Assembly (NCBI GenBank): GCA_958443265.1 | Contig: CAUCKA010000005.1 | Location: 62,001 to 126,000, forward strand | Origin: an uncultured Collinsella sp. | Lineage (GTDB): Bacteria > Actinomycetota > Coriobacteriia > Coriobacteriales > Coriobacteriaceae | DNA length: 64,000 nt | Direction of reading: 5' to 3' | In this document: in pieces, positions 42,371-52,213 of the stretch | Numbering within the stretch: the first letter of the stretch is position 1 | How the letters are laid out: each line of letters opens with the position of its first letter | Made by a program: the position numbers and the translations under genes | Notes under the pieces: model-generated | The model's database searches: none | Seen by the model: only the letters and a program-made list of their open reading frames with translations | Told to the model about the DNA's origin: nothing

Positions 42371-43282
42371 ATGGGTCTGTTTAACGCCGTCATGGCGCTC
42401 TCGGGCATGATCGACACGGATGTGATCGAGGACGAGCGCCTTGCGCGTCATACGAGCTATCGTATCGGCGGCAAGGCCGACCTCTTTGTGACGTGCCATA
42501 GCTATCATGCCCTTCGCCGCGCCGTGGCGGTGCTCGATCGCGAGCAGGTGCCGTGGGTCATCATTGGCAAGGGCTCCAATCTGCTGGTTGCCGATGGCGG
42601 CTATCGCGGCGCCGTCATTTCGCTCGGACGTGAGTTTCAGCGCACGGTTGTTGCCGATGACGGTTGTACGCTGACGGTCGGTGCGGGCGTGATGTTCGCG
42701 CGCCTGGTCAACGATGCCCTGTCGCGTAGCCTCTCGGGCCTTGAGTTTGCCGTTGGCATCCCTGGTTCGGTCGGCGGTGCGATATCTATGAATGCCGGCA
42801 CACGGACCGAGTGGATTGGCTCGCTGGTTGAGGATGTCGTAACGTTTGACCCGGCATCCGGTATCAAGCATTATGCGGGGTCCGAGATCACTTGGGGCTA
42901 CCGCGAATGTAGCCTTCCCCGCAATGAGATCATCCTCGAGTGCGTGCTCAAGCTTAAACCGGCGCCCAAGGCCGACATTCGCGAGCGCATGGAACGGTAC
43001 CTGACGAGGCGCAAGCGTACGCAGCCCATGGGTCGCGCATCCTGCGGGTCGGTCTTTCGCAACCCGCCCGATGCGAGTGTGGGCAAGCTTATCGAGGATT
43101 GTGGATTAAAGGGTTTTTCGATTGGCGGCGCGGAAGTTTCGCCCGTTCACGCTAATTTTATCGTTAATAACGGAACTGCCTCGGCCGATGACGTTGCCGC
43201 GGTTATCAGACATGTGCACGGAAAGGTGAGGGAGGCGTATGGCATCGAGCTCAGACCGGAAGTTAAATTCCTCGGCTTCTAG
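42371..43282 (+). CDS. murB: UDP-N-acetylenolpyruvoylglucosamine reductase, type I-like
   Basis: MurB is the FAD enzyme that reduces UDP-GlcNAc-enolpyruvate to UDP-MurNAc. The 303-residue protein has RHTSYRIGGKADLF, the FAD motif IGKGSNLLVADGGYRG, GIPGSVGGAISMNAGT, the proton donor serine in ASCGSVFRNP, and VSPVHANFIVNNGTASADDV. Its last 44 bases overlap ftsQ. No strong ribosome-binding site lies before ATG 42371, so translation may depend on murC. Confidence 0.96.
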   Translation: MGLFNAVMALSGMIDTDVIEDERLARHTSYRIGGKADLFVTCHSYHALRRAVAVLDREQVPWVIIGKGSNLLVADGGYRGAVISLGREFQRTVVADDGCTLTVGAGVMFARLVNDALSRSLSGLEFAVGIPGSVGGAISMNAGTRTEWIGSLVEDVVTFDPASGIKHYAGSEITWGYRECSLPRNEIILECVLKLKPAPKADIRERMERYLTRRKRTQPMGRASCGSVFRNPPDASVGKLIEDCGLKGFSIGGAEVSPVHANFIVNNGTASADDVAAVIRHVHGKVREAYGIELRPEVKFLGF

Positions 43283-44495
43283 AGCATCGAAACCCACCTT
43301 CCGCCGCGCCGGAGGGCGTTCCGGCGCGCCTGCCAAACCTCAACGCAATACCGTCGCGCACTCTAAGTCTGTCGGGCATGCTCGACAGACCAGTCGTCCG
43401 GTCGTCGGCTCGCAGCTCGGTAATCGTCCGGCCGCAAAAAAGTCCTCGCGTCCCTCGGTGACGTCAAAGCCTGTTATGGGCGCCAAGCCTGCCCGTCCCA
43501 TGGCAACTCCTAAGCCCTCGACGGGAACTAAAGCGCCGCGTCCAGGTCGCACGCTGGGCGCATCGAAACCGCGCTCGCTGACATCGGTGCCGGCTACCGC
43601 CAAGAAGCCTTCGGGTAAAAAAAGCGTCAACCCGTTGTCTTCACTTGGGGCGATGGTAAATAAAACATCAGACGCCGCTTCTGTCGTTACAGGCAAAGGC
43701 AAAATCGTGGGCGGCGTTCTGGCCGTCTTGGCCGTGCTCGTCGTCGTTGCCATCGTGGTGATTAACTCTGGATTGTTTACCGCCACTGATATTCAGATTC
43801 AAGGCAGCGAGCATGTGACGAAGCACGATGCTATCCAGCTGATCGATTTGCCCGAGGGAACGTCGCTTTTTAACGTCGATCCCGACCAGATTACCGAGGA
43901 CCTCAAGCAGAACCCGTGGGTCTCGGGCGTGGATGTCCAGCGTCAGTTCCCGCATACGCTCATCATTACGCCTATGGAGCGCAAGGTCATCGCAATTGCC
44001 TATATCAGCTCCGATGACCTAGCCTGGGCCATCGGGGATGATGACACCTGGATCGCCCCGCTGTCGACGTCGGTCGAAGTGGACGACCAGGGCAACGTCA
44101 TCACGACGGGGCAGGGCTCAAATACCCTGACCGGCATTGATGCCGCACTGGCGCTCGCTAAGCACTATGGCGCGGTGCTGTTGACTGATGTCTCGGCGGA
44201 TGTCGCTCCAGTTTCCGGCCAGGCGGTGAGCTCCAAGGCCGTTAAAGCCGGCTTGGATTATGTGCGTGGTTTTTCGAGCGAGTTCTTGGGACAAGTCAAG
44301 GATATTTCCACGCCTTCGGTCGAAGCCATCTCGGCAAACCTCAATAACGGCATTGAGGTGTCGCTGGGCGATTCGGACGATATCGCCAAGAAGGAACGCG
44401 TAGTCACCAAGTTGCTTTCGCAGGTAGAGGGCGTAACGTATATCAATGTGCGCTCTCCGGGCAACTACACATTTAGGAATGCTCCGACCTCGTAG
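43239..44495 (+). CDS. ftsQ: Cell division protein FtsQ/DivIB
   Basis: FtsQ is a bitopic divisome protein that connects early and late division proteins. The 418-residue protein has a long basic, Pro/Ser-rich cytoplasmic part of about 155 residues, one membrane segment (VGGVLAVLAVLVVVAIVVI), and an external POTRA domain starting FTATDIQIQGSEHVTKHDAIQLI with LKQNPWVSGVDVQRQFPHTLIITPMERK. A beta domain follows. The unusually long N-terminal tail is the only odd trait. GAGGGAGG precedes ATG 43239, within murB. Confidence 0.92.
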   Translation: MASSSDRKLNSSASRASKPTFRRAGGRSGAPAKPQRNTVAHSKSVGHARQTSRPVVGSQLGNRPAAKKSSRPSVTSKPVMGAKPARPMATPKPSTGTKAPRPGRTLGASKPRSLTSVPATAKKPSGKKSVNPLSSLGAMVNKTSDAASVVTGKGKIVGGVLAVLAVLVVVAIVVINSGLFTATDIQIQGSEHVTKHDAIQLIDLPEGTSLFNVDPDQITEDLKQNPWVSGVDVQRQFPHTLIITPMERKVIAIAYISSDDLAWAIGDDDTWIAPLSTSVEVDDQGNVITTGQGSNTLTGIDAALALAKHYGAVLLTDVSADVAPVSGQAVSSKAVKAGLDYVRGFSSEFLGQVKDISTPSVEAISANLNNGIEVSLGDSDDIAKKERVVTKLLSQVEGVTYINVRSPGNYTFRNAPTS

Positions 44496-44694
44496 CGTGG
44501 GTTGATACTTTGTTGAGGGGCCATACCACGCCGTTTATCTGGTTTGTTTGGTTTTCACGGTCAATTATTTGACTGATACGTTCATAATGTGCAAACATAA
44601 TACGGTTTACCTTTGCATTTACTTTCAACCTGAAGGTTAATGTGCGCAGGGGTCGACCCATGCTATGGCTATAACCTTTGTTCGGAGGACCGAC

Positions 44695-45849
44695 ATGCAC
44701 GAGACAGAGATCAACAACTACCTTGCCGTCATTAAGGTGGTCGGCGTCGGCGGCGGCGGTACCAACGCGGTCAATCGAATGATCGAAGAGGGCATCCGCG
44801 GCGTCGAGTTTGTTGCCATCAACACCGATGCTCAGGCACTCGCGATCTCTGATGCCGATATCAAGGTGCACATCGGCACCGACCTTACCCGCGGCCTGGG
44901 CGCCGGCGCCAACCCCGAGGTTGGCCGCAAGGCTGCCGATGAGTCCCGCGACGACATTGCCGAGGCGCTCGCTGGCGCCGACATGGTGTTCATCACCTGC
45001 GGCGAGGGCGGTGGCACCGGTACCGGCGCTGCTCCCATCGTTGCCGATATCGCGATGAACGAGGTCGGCGCACTGACCGTCGCCGTCGTGACCAAGCCCT
45101 TCACCTTCGAGGGCCGCAAGCGCAAGAAGAGCGCCGAGGAGGGCATTAAGACCCTCTCCGATTGCGTCGATACCATGATCGTCATCCCCAACGATAAGCT
45201 GCTCGACATCGCCGAGAAGAAGACTACCATGCTCGAGGCCTTCGCGATTGCCGATGGCGTTCTTTCCCAGGGCACCCAGGGCATCACCGACCTCATCACC
45301 GTCCCCGGTATCATCAACCTGGACTTCGCCGATGTTAAGACCATCATGAAGCAGGCCGGTACCGCCATGATGGGTATCGGTACCTCTTCTGGGGATACCC
45401 GTGCCGTCGACGCTGCCCAGCAGGCCATCTCCAGCCCGCTGCTCGAGAGCTCCATCGATGGTGCCACGCGCGTGCTGCTCTCCATCGCCGGTTCCAAGGA
45501 CCTGGGCATCCAGGAGATCAGCGACGCCGCCGACGTTGTCGCCAACGCCGTCGACCCTGAGGCCAACATCATCTTCGGTACCGTTGTCGACGAGTCCCTG
45601 GGCGATCAGGTGCGTATCACCGTCATCGCTACGGGCTTCTCCGACTCCAACGTCAACCGTCAGGACGAGCTCTTTGCTGCTCAGCAGTCTCAGAGCAAGG
45701 CCGCTGCCTCTGCTGAGCCGCAGCGCACCGCTCCGGCCACCAGCCCGGCTCAGGCCGCTCCGACCCGCAACGTCGGTGGCACCGAGCTGCCCAACTTTGG
45801 CAACGACCAGTTCGAGCTTCCCGACTTCCTGAAGCGCGGTAGCTTCTAG
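44695..45849 (+). CDS. ftsZ: Cell division GTPase FtsZ
   Basis: FtsZ polymerises into the Z-ring that marks the division site. The 384-residue protein has IKVVGVGGGGTNAVNRMI, the tubulin signature GEGGGTGTGAAP, TKPFTFEGRKR, and the T7-loop region NLDFADVKTIM. The C-terminal tail is an Ala/Gln/Pro-rich linker ending in ELPDFLKRGSF, the peptide that binds SepF and other partners. I start it at ATG 44695 behind CGGAGG; an in-frame ATG at 44665 lacks such a box. The 199-bp upstream gap is AT-rich, has small inverted repeats, and probably holds a promoter. No ftsA is present, as in other actinobacteria. Confidence 0.97.
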   Translation: MHETEINNYLAVIKVVGVGGGGTNAVNRMIEEGIRGVEFVAINTDAQALAISDADIKVHIGTDLTRGLGAGANPEVGRKAADESRDDIAEALAGADMVFITCGEGGGTGTGAAPIVADIAMNEVGALTVAVVTKPFTFEGRKRKKSAEEGIKTLSDCVDTMIVIPNDKLLDIAEKKTTMLEAFAIADGVLSQGTQGITDLITVPGIINLDFADVKTIMKQAGTAMMGIGTSSGDTRAVDAAQQAISSPLLESSIDGATRVLLSIAGSKDLGIQEISDAADVVANAVDPEANIIFGTVVDESLGDQVRITVIATGFSDSNVNRQDELFAAQQSQSKAAASAEPQRTAPATSPAQAAPTRNVGGTELPNFGNDQFELPDFLKRGSF

Positions 45850-45872
45850 TTCGTTTTTCTCAACGACCTGCA

Positions 45873-45905
45873 CGGGGTGTGTCCATTTGGATGCACCCCG
45901 TTTTG
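45873..45905 (+). terminator. Terminator after ftsZ
   Basis: CGGGGTG pairs with CACCCCG, with an inner TCCA/TGGA pairing, followed by TTTTG. It lies 24 bp after the stop codon and ends the main division transcript. Confidence 0.88.
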
Positions 45906-46059
45906 TTTCTCGTTTGTAAACGAAAGCCTCCAATCTCCTTACGTTCCCTTTACGTTTGGTCCCTACCGCTGCGGGTATCCTTTTAAGGAAGTATGACAGC
46001 CGTATAAACGCGGACTGCGCGGCGACGCCGCGGTACTTGTGTTATTAGGAGGCTTTAGT

Positions 46060-46860
46060 ATGGCAGCACGTGCGGACAACGTTTCGCGTGTCGACCATGA
46101 TGGAGTTACGTTGGTGGAGGGCGCGACATCCGATGTTCGCTTTGCCTTCACCGAGCGCGCCGGTGGTGTTTCCGAAGATGCGTACTCCTCACTCAACTTG
46201 GGCTCGCATGTTGGCGATGATCCCTTTGCTGTTCAAGAAAATCGTCGCCGCGCACTCGAGGCTATGGGTGCCGCCGAGTGCGAGCACAACCTGCTCGTTC
46301 CCAATCAGGTCCATGGTGACCATATCGTTGCGGTTACCTCGAACGGCGCCGATGACCTTGAGGACGTCCGTGAGCAGATTGCCGAGGGCTGCGATGCTAT
46401 CGTCTGTACGGCGCATAACGTGCCCGTGCTGCTCTGCTTTGCCGACTGCGTTCCCGTGGTGCTGGTGGCCCCTGGCGGATTTGCCGTGGTGCACTCCGGT
46501 TGGAAGGGCACGATTGCACGTATTTCTGCCAAGGCGTGCCAGGCGCTTTGCGATGCTGCCGGCTGCGATGCGAGCGACGTTTCCGCCTATATCGGCCCCC
46601 ATATCTTGGGTGACGAATATGAGGTATCCCAGGAACTCATGGATCGCTTTGCCGCCGAGTTCTCGTGCGTCGATGCGAGCACCTCTCGCATGCTCGATCT
46701 TTCCGCTGCCATTTGCGAGGCGCTGGTAGATGTCGGTGTCGACGCGGATAATATCGTGGATACCCAGCTTTCGACTGTGCGTCAGAACGACCGCTTTTAT
46801 TCCTACCGTAACGAGGACGGCACCTGTGGGCGCCATGCTGCGATCGGCGTGATGCTATGA
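46060..46860 (+). CDS. pgeF: Peptidoglycan editing factor / purine nucleoside phosphorylase (YfiH, laccase domain)
   Basis: PgeF-family proteins remove wrong amino acids (such as L-Ser) from peptidoglycan precursors, and some have purine nucleoside phosphorylase activity. The 266-residue protein has RFAFTERAGGVSEDAYSSLNLGSHVGDD, VPNQVHGDHI, CFADCVPVVLV with the conserved cysteine, VVHSGWKGTIARI and YIGPHILGDEYEV; the two histidines and the cysteine bind metal. The start is ATG 46060 behind AGGAGG. Its stop codon overlaps the ATG of pstS (ATGA), so the wall gene is coupled to the phosphate operon. Confidence 0.93.
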   Translation: MAARADNVSRVDHDGVTLVEGATSDVRFAFTERAGGVSEDAYSSLNLGSHVGDDPFAVQENRRRALEAMGAAECEHNLLVPNQVHGDHIVAVTSNGADDLEDVREQIAEGCDAIVCTAHNVPVLLCFADCVPVVLVAPGGFAVVHSGWKGTIARISAKACQALCDAAGCDASDVSAYIGPHILGDEYEVSQELMDRFAAEFSCVDASTSRMLDLSAAICEALVDVGVDADNIVDTQLSTVRQNDRFYSYRNEDGTCGRHAAIGVML

Positions 46861-47693
46861 GAAAGATCGTATCGGTCCTGAGCGCCGCTGTGCTTACGCT
46901 TACGCTGTGTGCCTGTTCTTCGGGATCTTCTACCTCTTCCATTACCGTGGCCGGCTCCACGACCTGCCTTCCTATCGCCGAAATTGCGGCAGAGGGCTTT
47001 AAGGAGGAGACCGGCATCGACGTGCTCGTTTCCGGTTTGGGCTCTTCCGCTGGCATCGAAGCCGTCAGCGCTGGCACGGCCGATATCGCCAGCTCCTCCC
47101 GTGGACTCAATGCCGACGAACAGGATCTGGGCCTGACTCCCATCGTCATTGCCCACGACGGTATCGCGGTCATCGTGAACGAAGACAACCCCGTCGATAA
47201 CCTCTCGACCGAGCAGCTCCGCGATATCTATGCCGGCAAGATCACCAACTGGAAAGAAGTCGGTGGCGAGGACCTGAGGATTCAGGTTATCAACCGAGAT
47301 GAGGCGTCTGGCACGCGTGAAGCCTTCCGTACCATCGTGATGGACGGCACCCCGTTCGATCGCCGCTCCGCCGTTCTTTCGGGCACGGGCCAGGTGCGCG
47401 ACGTGGTATCTCGTTCGCGCGGGGCTATCGGCTACATTTCGCTGGGCTTCGTCGATAGCCTCAACGCCAAGACCTCGGTCAAGGCCGTCTCGGTCAATCA
47501 TGTTGAGGCATCCGAGAAGACGGTCGCGAGTGGCGGCTATCCCATCTCGCGCGACCTTTACTTCTTTGTGAAGGGTGCGCCTTCGCAGCAGGCGCAGGAT
47601 TACATCGACTACGTGACGTCCGAAAAGATGGACAAGCAGATTCGCGAGGCGGGCTTTATTCCCGTCACCAACGACGAGAAGGGGAGTGAGTAG
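46857..47693 (+). CDS. pstS: Phosphate ABC transporter, substrate-binding lipoprotein
   Basis: PstS catches phosphate outside the cell and delivers it to PstCAB. The 278-residue protein has a lipoprotein signal (LTLTLCAC, lipid on Cys18 or Cys20). The mature part has ITVAGSTTCLPIAEIAAEGF, the phosphate-contacting GLGSSAGIEAVSAGTADIASSSRGLN, INRDEASGTREAFRTIVM and GAIGYISLGFVD. It is translationally coupled to pgeF by a 4-base overlap and stands first in pstSCAB-phoU. Confidence 0.95.
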   Translation: MRKIVSVLSAAVLTLTLCACSSGSSTSSITVAGSTTCLPIAEIAAEGFKEETGIDVLVSGLGSSAGIEAVSAGTADIASSSRGLNADEQDLGLTPIVIAHDGIAVIVNEDNPVDNLSTEQLRDIYAGKITNWKEVGGEDLRIQVINRDEASGTREAFRTIVMDGTPFDRRSAVLSGTGQVRDVVSRSRGAIGYISLGFVDSLNAKTSVKAVSVNHVEASEKTVASGGYPISRDLYFFVKGAPSQQAQDYIDYVTSEKMDKQIREAGFIPVTNDEKGSE

Positions 47694-47694
47694 C

Positions 47695-48621
47695 ATGGAA
47701 GCACAGGAAAACTCCCAGACTGAGCAGAATGCTCAGGCGCCCAAGAAGCGCGAGCTGGCGCTTGTATCGCGCAGTACCTATATCAAGGAGAAGGCGCTGC
47801 AGTGGATCTTCTTTGCCTGCGCGTTCTTGGCGGTCGTTACCGTCATCCTGATTTTTGTCTTTACCACGTATTCGGCACTGCCCGCCTTGACCGACATCGG
47901 TCTGGCGGACTTCTTTAGCTTTACGTGGGCGCCCTCCGAGGGCCACTACGGCATCATGTCGCTGCTTGCCGGCTCGGGTCTGGTGACCGTCGGTGCGCTC
48001 GCCATGGGTGTGCCCCTAGGCGTGGGCACGGCCGTGTATCTGGTCGAGATCGCCAGCAAGCGCGTGCGCAAGCTCATCAGCCCTGCCGTTGACCTGTTGG
48101 CCGGCATCCCTTCTATCATCTATGGCTTCTTTGGCATGATCATCATCCGCCCGTTTATCGCACAACTGACCGGCGGTCTTGGTTTTGGCGCGCTGACGGC
48201 GTGGTTCGTGCTCGCCATTATGATCGTGCCCACCATCACGACGCTTACCATCGATGCTCTCAATTCCATTCCCATGGGCATTCGCGAGGCATCGTATGCC
48301 ATGGGCGCCACCAAGTGGCAGACTATCTATAAGGTCGTGTTACCTGCCGCCAAGCTGGGTATCGTGGATGCCATCGTGCTGGGTATGGGCCGTGCCATCG
48401 GCGAGACCATGGCCGTGCTCATGGTCGTGGGTAACGCCCCGGTTATTCCCGACAGCATTGCGAGCCCCATCTCGACGCTCACGAGCCAGATTGCGCTCGA
48501 CATGAGCTATTCCTCGGGTCTGCATCGCTCGGCGCTGTTCGGCATGGGCGTGGTCCTGTTTATCATTTCCGCCACGCTGGTGGGCATCGTCCGCCTGGTT
48601 TCCAAGAAGAAGAGGGGGTAG
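47695..48621 (+). CDS. pstC: Phosphate ABC transporter permease PstC
   Basis: PstC is one of two membrane subunits of the high-affinity phosphate importer. The 308-residue protein has six membrane segments after a hydrophilic N-terminus of about 40 residues. It shows the EAA-type loop AYSMGATKWQT-like sequence (EASYAMGATKWQTIYKVVLP) and the family feature AGIPSIIYGFFGMIIIRPF. It begins one base after the pstS stop, with AAGGGGAG just before. Confidence 0.95.
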   Translation: MEAQENSQTEQNAQAPKKRELALVSRSTYIKEKALQWIFFACAFLAVVTVILIFVFTTYSALPALTDIGLADFFSFTWAPSEGHYGIMSLLAGSGLVTVGALAMGVPLGVGTAVYLVEIASKRVRKLISPAVDLLAGIPSIIYGFFGMIIIRPFIAQLTGGLGFGALTAWFVLAIMIVPTITTLTIDALNSIPMGIREASYAMGATKWQTIYKVVLPAAKLGIVDAIVLGMGRAIGETMAVLMVVGNAPVIPDSIASPISTLTSQIALDMSYSSGLHRSALFGMGVVLFIISATLVGIVRLVSKKKRG

Positions 48622-48624
48622 GCT

Positions 48625-49530
48625 ATGTCCGATTCCGTTGACACGACGGTCGATACGACCTCGTCGCGCGAGCGCATCAAGCGTGCCCTTTCCCACGGCA
48701 AGAAGGGCCGCATCAACAAGGACCTGTCCAACAAGATCATGCTTAGCGTGTTCCGTGCCGCGGCATACATCACCACGCTGGTGCTGGTCGCTATCATCGC
48801 CTACGTGGTCATCAACGGCCTGCCACACATCTCGCTCGACTTTATCTTCGGTTGGCCCCAGGGCGTCAACGCCGAGGGCGGTATTTGGCCCACGATCGTC
48901 TCGACCGTCTATGTGACGGCGCTCGCCATGCTTATCTGCACGCCGATCGCTGTGCTGGCAGCCGTCTATCTGGCCGAGTACGCCAAGCAGGGCAAGATCG
49001 TCGAGCTCATTCGCTACGCTGCTGACGCTTTGGCCTCGGTGCCCTCCATCGTTATGGGCCTGTTTGGCTACGCCTTGTTTGTCGAGGCTATGGGTCTGGG
49101 CCTTTCGATGGTCTCGGCCGCTCTGGCGCTTGCGCTCTTGATGCTTCCCATCGTCATGCGCACCACCGAAGAGGCCATTCGCGCCGTTCCGCGCTATATC
49201 CGTTGGGGCGCGTATGGCCTGGGCGCCACCAAGTGGCAGGTTGTCTCCAAGATCGTGCTTCCTTCTGCCTTTGGCCGTATTGCCACGGGCATTGTCCTTG
49301 CCATCGGCCGTGCCATTGGCGAGACCGCCGTGGTGCTCTACACCATGGGCCAGGCCATCAATCTACCTATCTCGCCGCTCGATTCCGGCCGCCCCATGAC
49401 CGTTCACCTGTACCTGCTTGCCAACGACGGCATCAACATGAACGCAGCCTACGGCACCGCGCTCTTGCTGATGGTGATCATTCTGGCCTTCAACCTGTTT
49501 GCGCGCTTCCTGTCGCGCAAGCGTCGCTAG
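48625..49530 (+). CDS. pstA: Phosphate ABC transporter permease PstA
   Basis: PstA pairs with PstC to form the phosphate channel. The 301-residue protein has six membrane segments, LASVPSIVMGLFGYALF, an EAA loop (YGLGATKWQVVSKIVLP) and IGRAIGETAVVLYTMG. It lies 3 bp after pstC and 12 bp before pstB. Confidence 0.95.
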   Translation: MSDSVDTTVDTTSSRERIKRALSHGKKGRINKDLSNKIMLSVFRAAAYITTLVLVAIIAYVVINGLPHISLDFIFGWPQGVNAEGGIWPTIVSTVYVTALAMLICTPIAVLAAVYLAEYAKQGKIVELIRYAADALASVPSIVMGLFGYALFVEAMGLGLSMVSAALALALLMLPIVMRTTEEAIRAVPRYIRWGAYGLGATKWQVVSKIVLPSAFGRIATGIVLAIGRAIGETAVVLYTMGQAINLPISPLDSGRPMTVHLYLLANDGINMNAAYGTALLLMVIILAFNLFARFLSRKRR

Positions 49531-49542
49531 TTAAGGAGTCCC

Positions 49543-50346
<804 letters not shown>

Positions 50347-50438
50347 TCGGTGCGACTAGTCCCAAGCCGATCGGACCTGGTCCGGTGCGTATTCACTGTG
50401 CGGGCTGCATGACCGCACCCAACTGATTGGAGTGAACC

Positions 50439-51296
50439 ATGCGCAAACTGTTTTCCCGTCAGCTCGTCGAGGCCCGTCACGAGATGCTGAGCATCTATGA
50501 GGCCGTCGATCTGGCTCTCCACGATGCCGTGAAGGCCTATGTGACCGACGACCGCAAGCTCGCCACCAAGACCAAGAAACGCACGCTTTCGATTGACGCG
50601 CGCTGCGCCAACCTGGAGGCCGTCTGCTACAACCTGATCGCCACGCAGTCACCGGTCGCCTCCGACTTCCGCCTGCTTCAGACGATCATCTATGTCGACT
50701 TTAACCTGCAGCGCATGACCGATAAAGTCCGTCAGATCTGCCGTGCCACGCGTCATATGATCAAGGCCGACATCTCGCTGCCCAAGGAGCTTGTCGGCAC
50801 GGTTGAGGCCGAGGCTGAGGCCGTCTACCAGGTGCTGGGCTCTTCGCTTTCTGCGCTCGTCACCAATGACATGTCCATCATCTGCAACCTGGCCGTCGAG
50901 GACGAGCCAGTGCACGCCGCCTACGAGAAGTTCTTCCGCACCTTTAACCGTATGGATACGGGCGACTTTATGGACGACGACAGCATCTATGACGACCTGC
51001 GCCGCGCCATCATGGTTTCGCGCTACCTCGATCGCATCGCTTCCATTTCCATCGATGCCGCTTGCCGTCTGACCTTCCTGTTGACTGGTCAGCGTATGAA
51101 CGCCGGCGATATCGCCCGTGTGGACGAGGATGAGCTCGAGAGCATGCGCGTGCCTTCGGGCGAGGGTGTTATCATGAGGCCCGCCGTCGACGCGCGTTAC
51201 GTTGCCAAGGTGCCCGCCAACGAGGTCAGCGAGGGTCTTCGCTACCTGCTCGATCATCTTGAGGACGAGGACGATGGCGAGGACGACGAGGAGTAA
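50439..51296 (+). CDS. phoU: Phosphate signalling regulator PhoU
   Basis: PhoU inhibits the Pst transporter and phosphate sensor signalling when phosphate is plentiful. The 285-residue protein carries two three-helix PhoU repeats. Visible segments include ISIYEAVDLALHDAVKAYVTDD and MTDKVRQICRATRHMI in the first, and MSIICNLAVEDEPVHAAYEKFFR through YLDRIASISIDAACRLTFLLTG in the second. It ends in a very acidic tail (DEDDGEDDEE), longer than usual. A terminator lies at 51334-51365. No phosphate two-component system is in the window. Confidence 0.93.
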   Translation: MRKLFSRQLVEARHEMLSIYEAVDLALHDAVKAYVTDDRKLATKTKKRTLSIDARCANLEAVCYNLIATQSPVASDFRLLQTIIYVDFNLQRMTDKVRQICRATRHMIKADISLPKELVGTVEAEAEAVYQVLGSSLSALVTNDMSIICNLAVEDEPVHAAYEKFFRTFNRMDTGDFMDDDSIYDDLRRAIMVSRYLDRIASISIDAACRLTFLLTGQRMNAGDIARVDEDELESMRVPSGEGVIMRPAVDARYVAKVPANEVSEGLRYLLDHLEDEDDGEDDEE

Positions 51297-51333
51297 GTGA
51301 CCCCGTTCGTCGAAAGATTGTAAATACCTAAGT

Positions 51334-51365
51334 GAGCGCGGCCTTGCACATGCGGGACCGCGCTC
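51334..51365 (+). terminator. Terminator-like hairpin after phoU
   Basis: GAGCGCGGCC pairs with GACCGCGCTC (one wobble), followed by TTGCG. It separates the phosphate operon from yggS. The T-run is poor. Confidence 0.6.
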
Positions 51366-51415
51366 TTGCGTTAGCATGGGACTACTTGTTTGGCTGTCAG
51401 CGGAGGCGATTGGCA

Positions 51416-52153
51416 ATGGATAACTATTTGGACTTGATGCGCGCTCGCCGCGAGCAGATTCTGGAACGTTTTTATGCGGCGCTCGATCGCGCGGGCCGCC
51501 CCCACGACGCCGCGGGCCTCATTGCCGTGTCCAAGACCGTTGGTGTCGATGAGACCGTTGCCGCCATCCAAGCGGGGTATCGCCATTTTGCCGAGAACCG
51601 CCCGCAGGAGCTGGTTCGCAAGCTCACGGGTCTGGCGGAGCATCCGGAGCTGCCCGAGGTGCGCTTCGATATGATCGGCAACCTGCAGACCAATAAGATC
51701 AATGCGGTGCTGAGCTCAGCCGAGCTGATTCACTCGGTGGGTTCGCTGCATCTGGCACAGGCGATCTCGAGCCGTGCTGTCCGCAAGATTGAGGCAGGCG
51801 AGCTCGCCGGCCCCCAGCGTGTGCTCATCGAGGTCAATGTGAGTGGTGAGGAGTCGAAGGGAGGCTTTTCGCCCGATGAGATTCGCGCCGCCGCGGGTGA
51901 GCTTGCGGAACTTGAGGGAATTTGCGTACAGGGGCTTATGACTATGGCGCCCCGGGGGAATAAGGATGTGGCACGCCGCACCTTTGCGGGGCTTCGTGAG
52001 CTGAGGGATGAGCTGGAGGCGGCGCATCCCGATTTGAACCTGCCTGAGCTTTCCTGCGGCATGAGCGAGGACTTTGAGCCTGCCCTTGAGGAGGGCTCTA
52101 CGCTCGTTCGCCTGGGCAGGGTAGTATTTAGCCCGGAGTTTGCAGTAAAATAA
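51416..52153 (+). CDS. yggS: PLP homeostasis protein YggS/PLPBP
   Basis: YggS binds pyridoxal phosphate and helps balance the B6 pool; in Gram-positive bacteria it sits in the division cluster. The 245-residue protein has the PLP lysine in LIAVSKTVGVDETVAAI, then HFAENRPQELVRK (commonly GENRVQE), WHxIGxLQxNK-like FDMIGNLQTNKI, LIEVNVSGEESKGGF and LSCGMSEDFEPALEEGSTLVRLGRVVF. The start is ATG 51416 behind GGAGG. It opens the yggS-sepF-yggT-divIVA run. Confidence 0.94.
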   Translation: MDNYLDLMRARREQILERFYAALDRAGRPHDAAGLIAVSKTVGVDETVAAIQAGYRHFAENRPQELVRKLTGLAEHPELPEVRFDMIGNLQTNKINAVLSSAELIHSVGSLHLAQAISSRAVRKIEAGELAGPQRVLIEVNVSGEESKGGFSPDEIRAAAGELAELEGICVQGLMTMAPRGNKDVARRTFAGLRELRDELEAAHPDLNLPELSCGMSEDFEPALEEGSTLVRLGRVVFSPEFAVK

Positions 52154-52213
52154 GGCTCTGAAGTGCGCACTGATTATCGGGGCGCCTGCACTAAACCGCG
52201 AGAGGACACAACC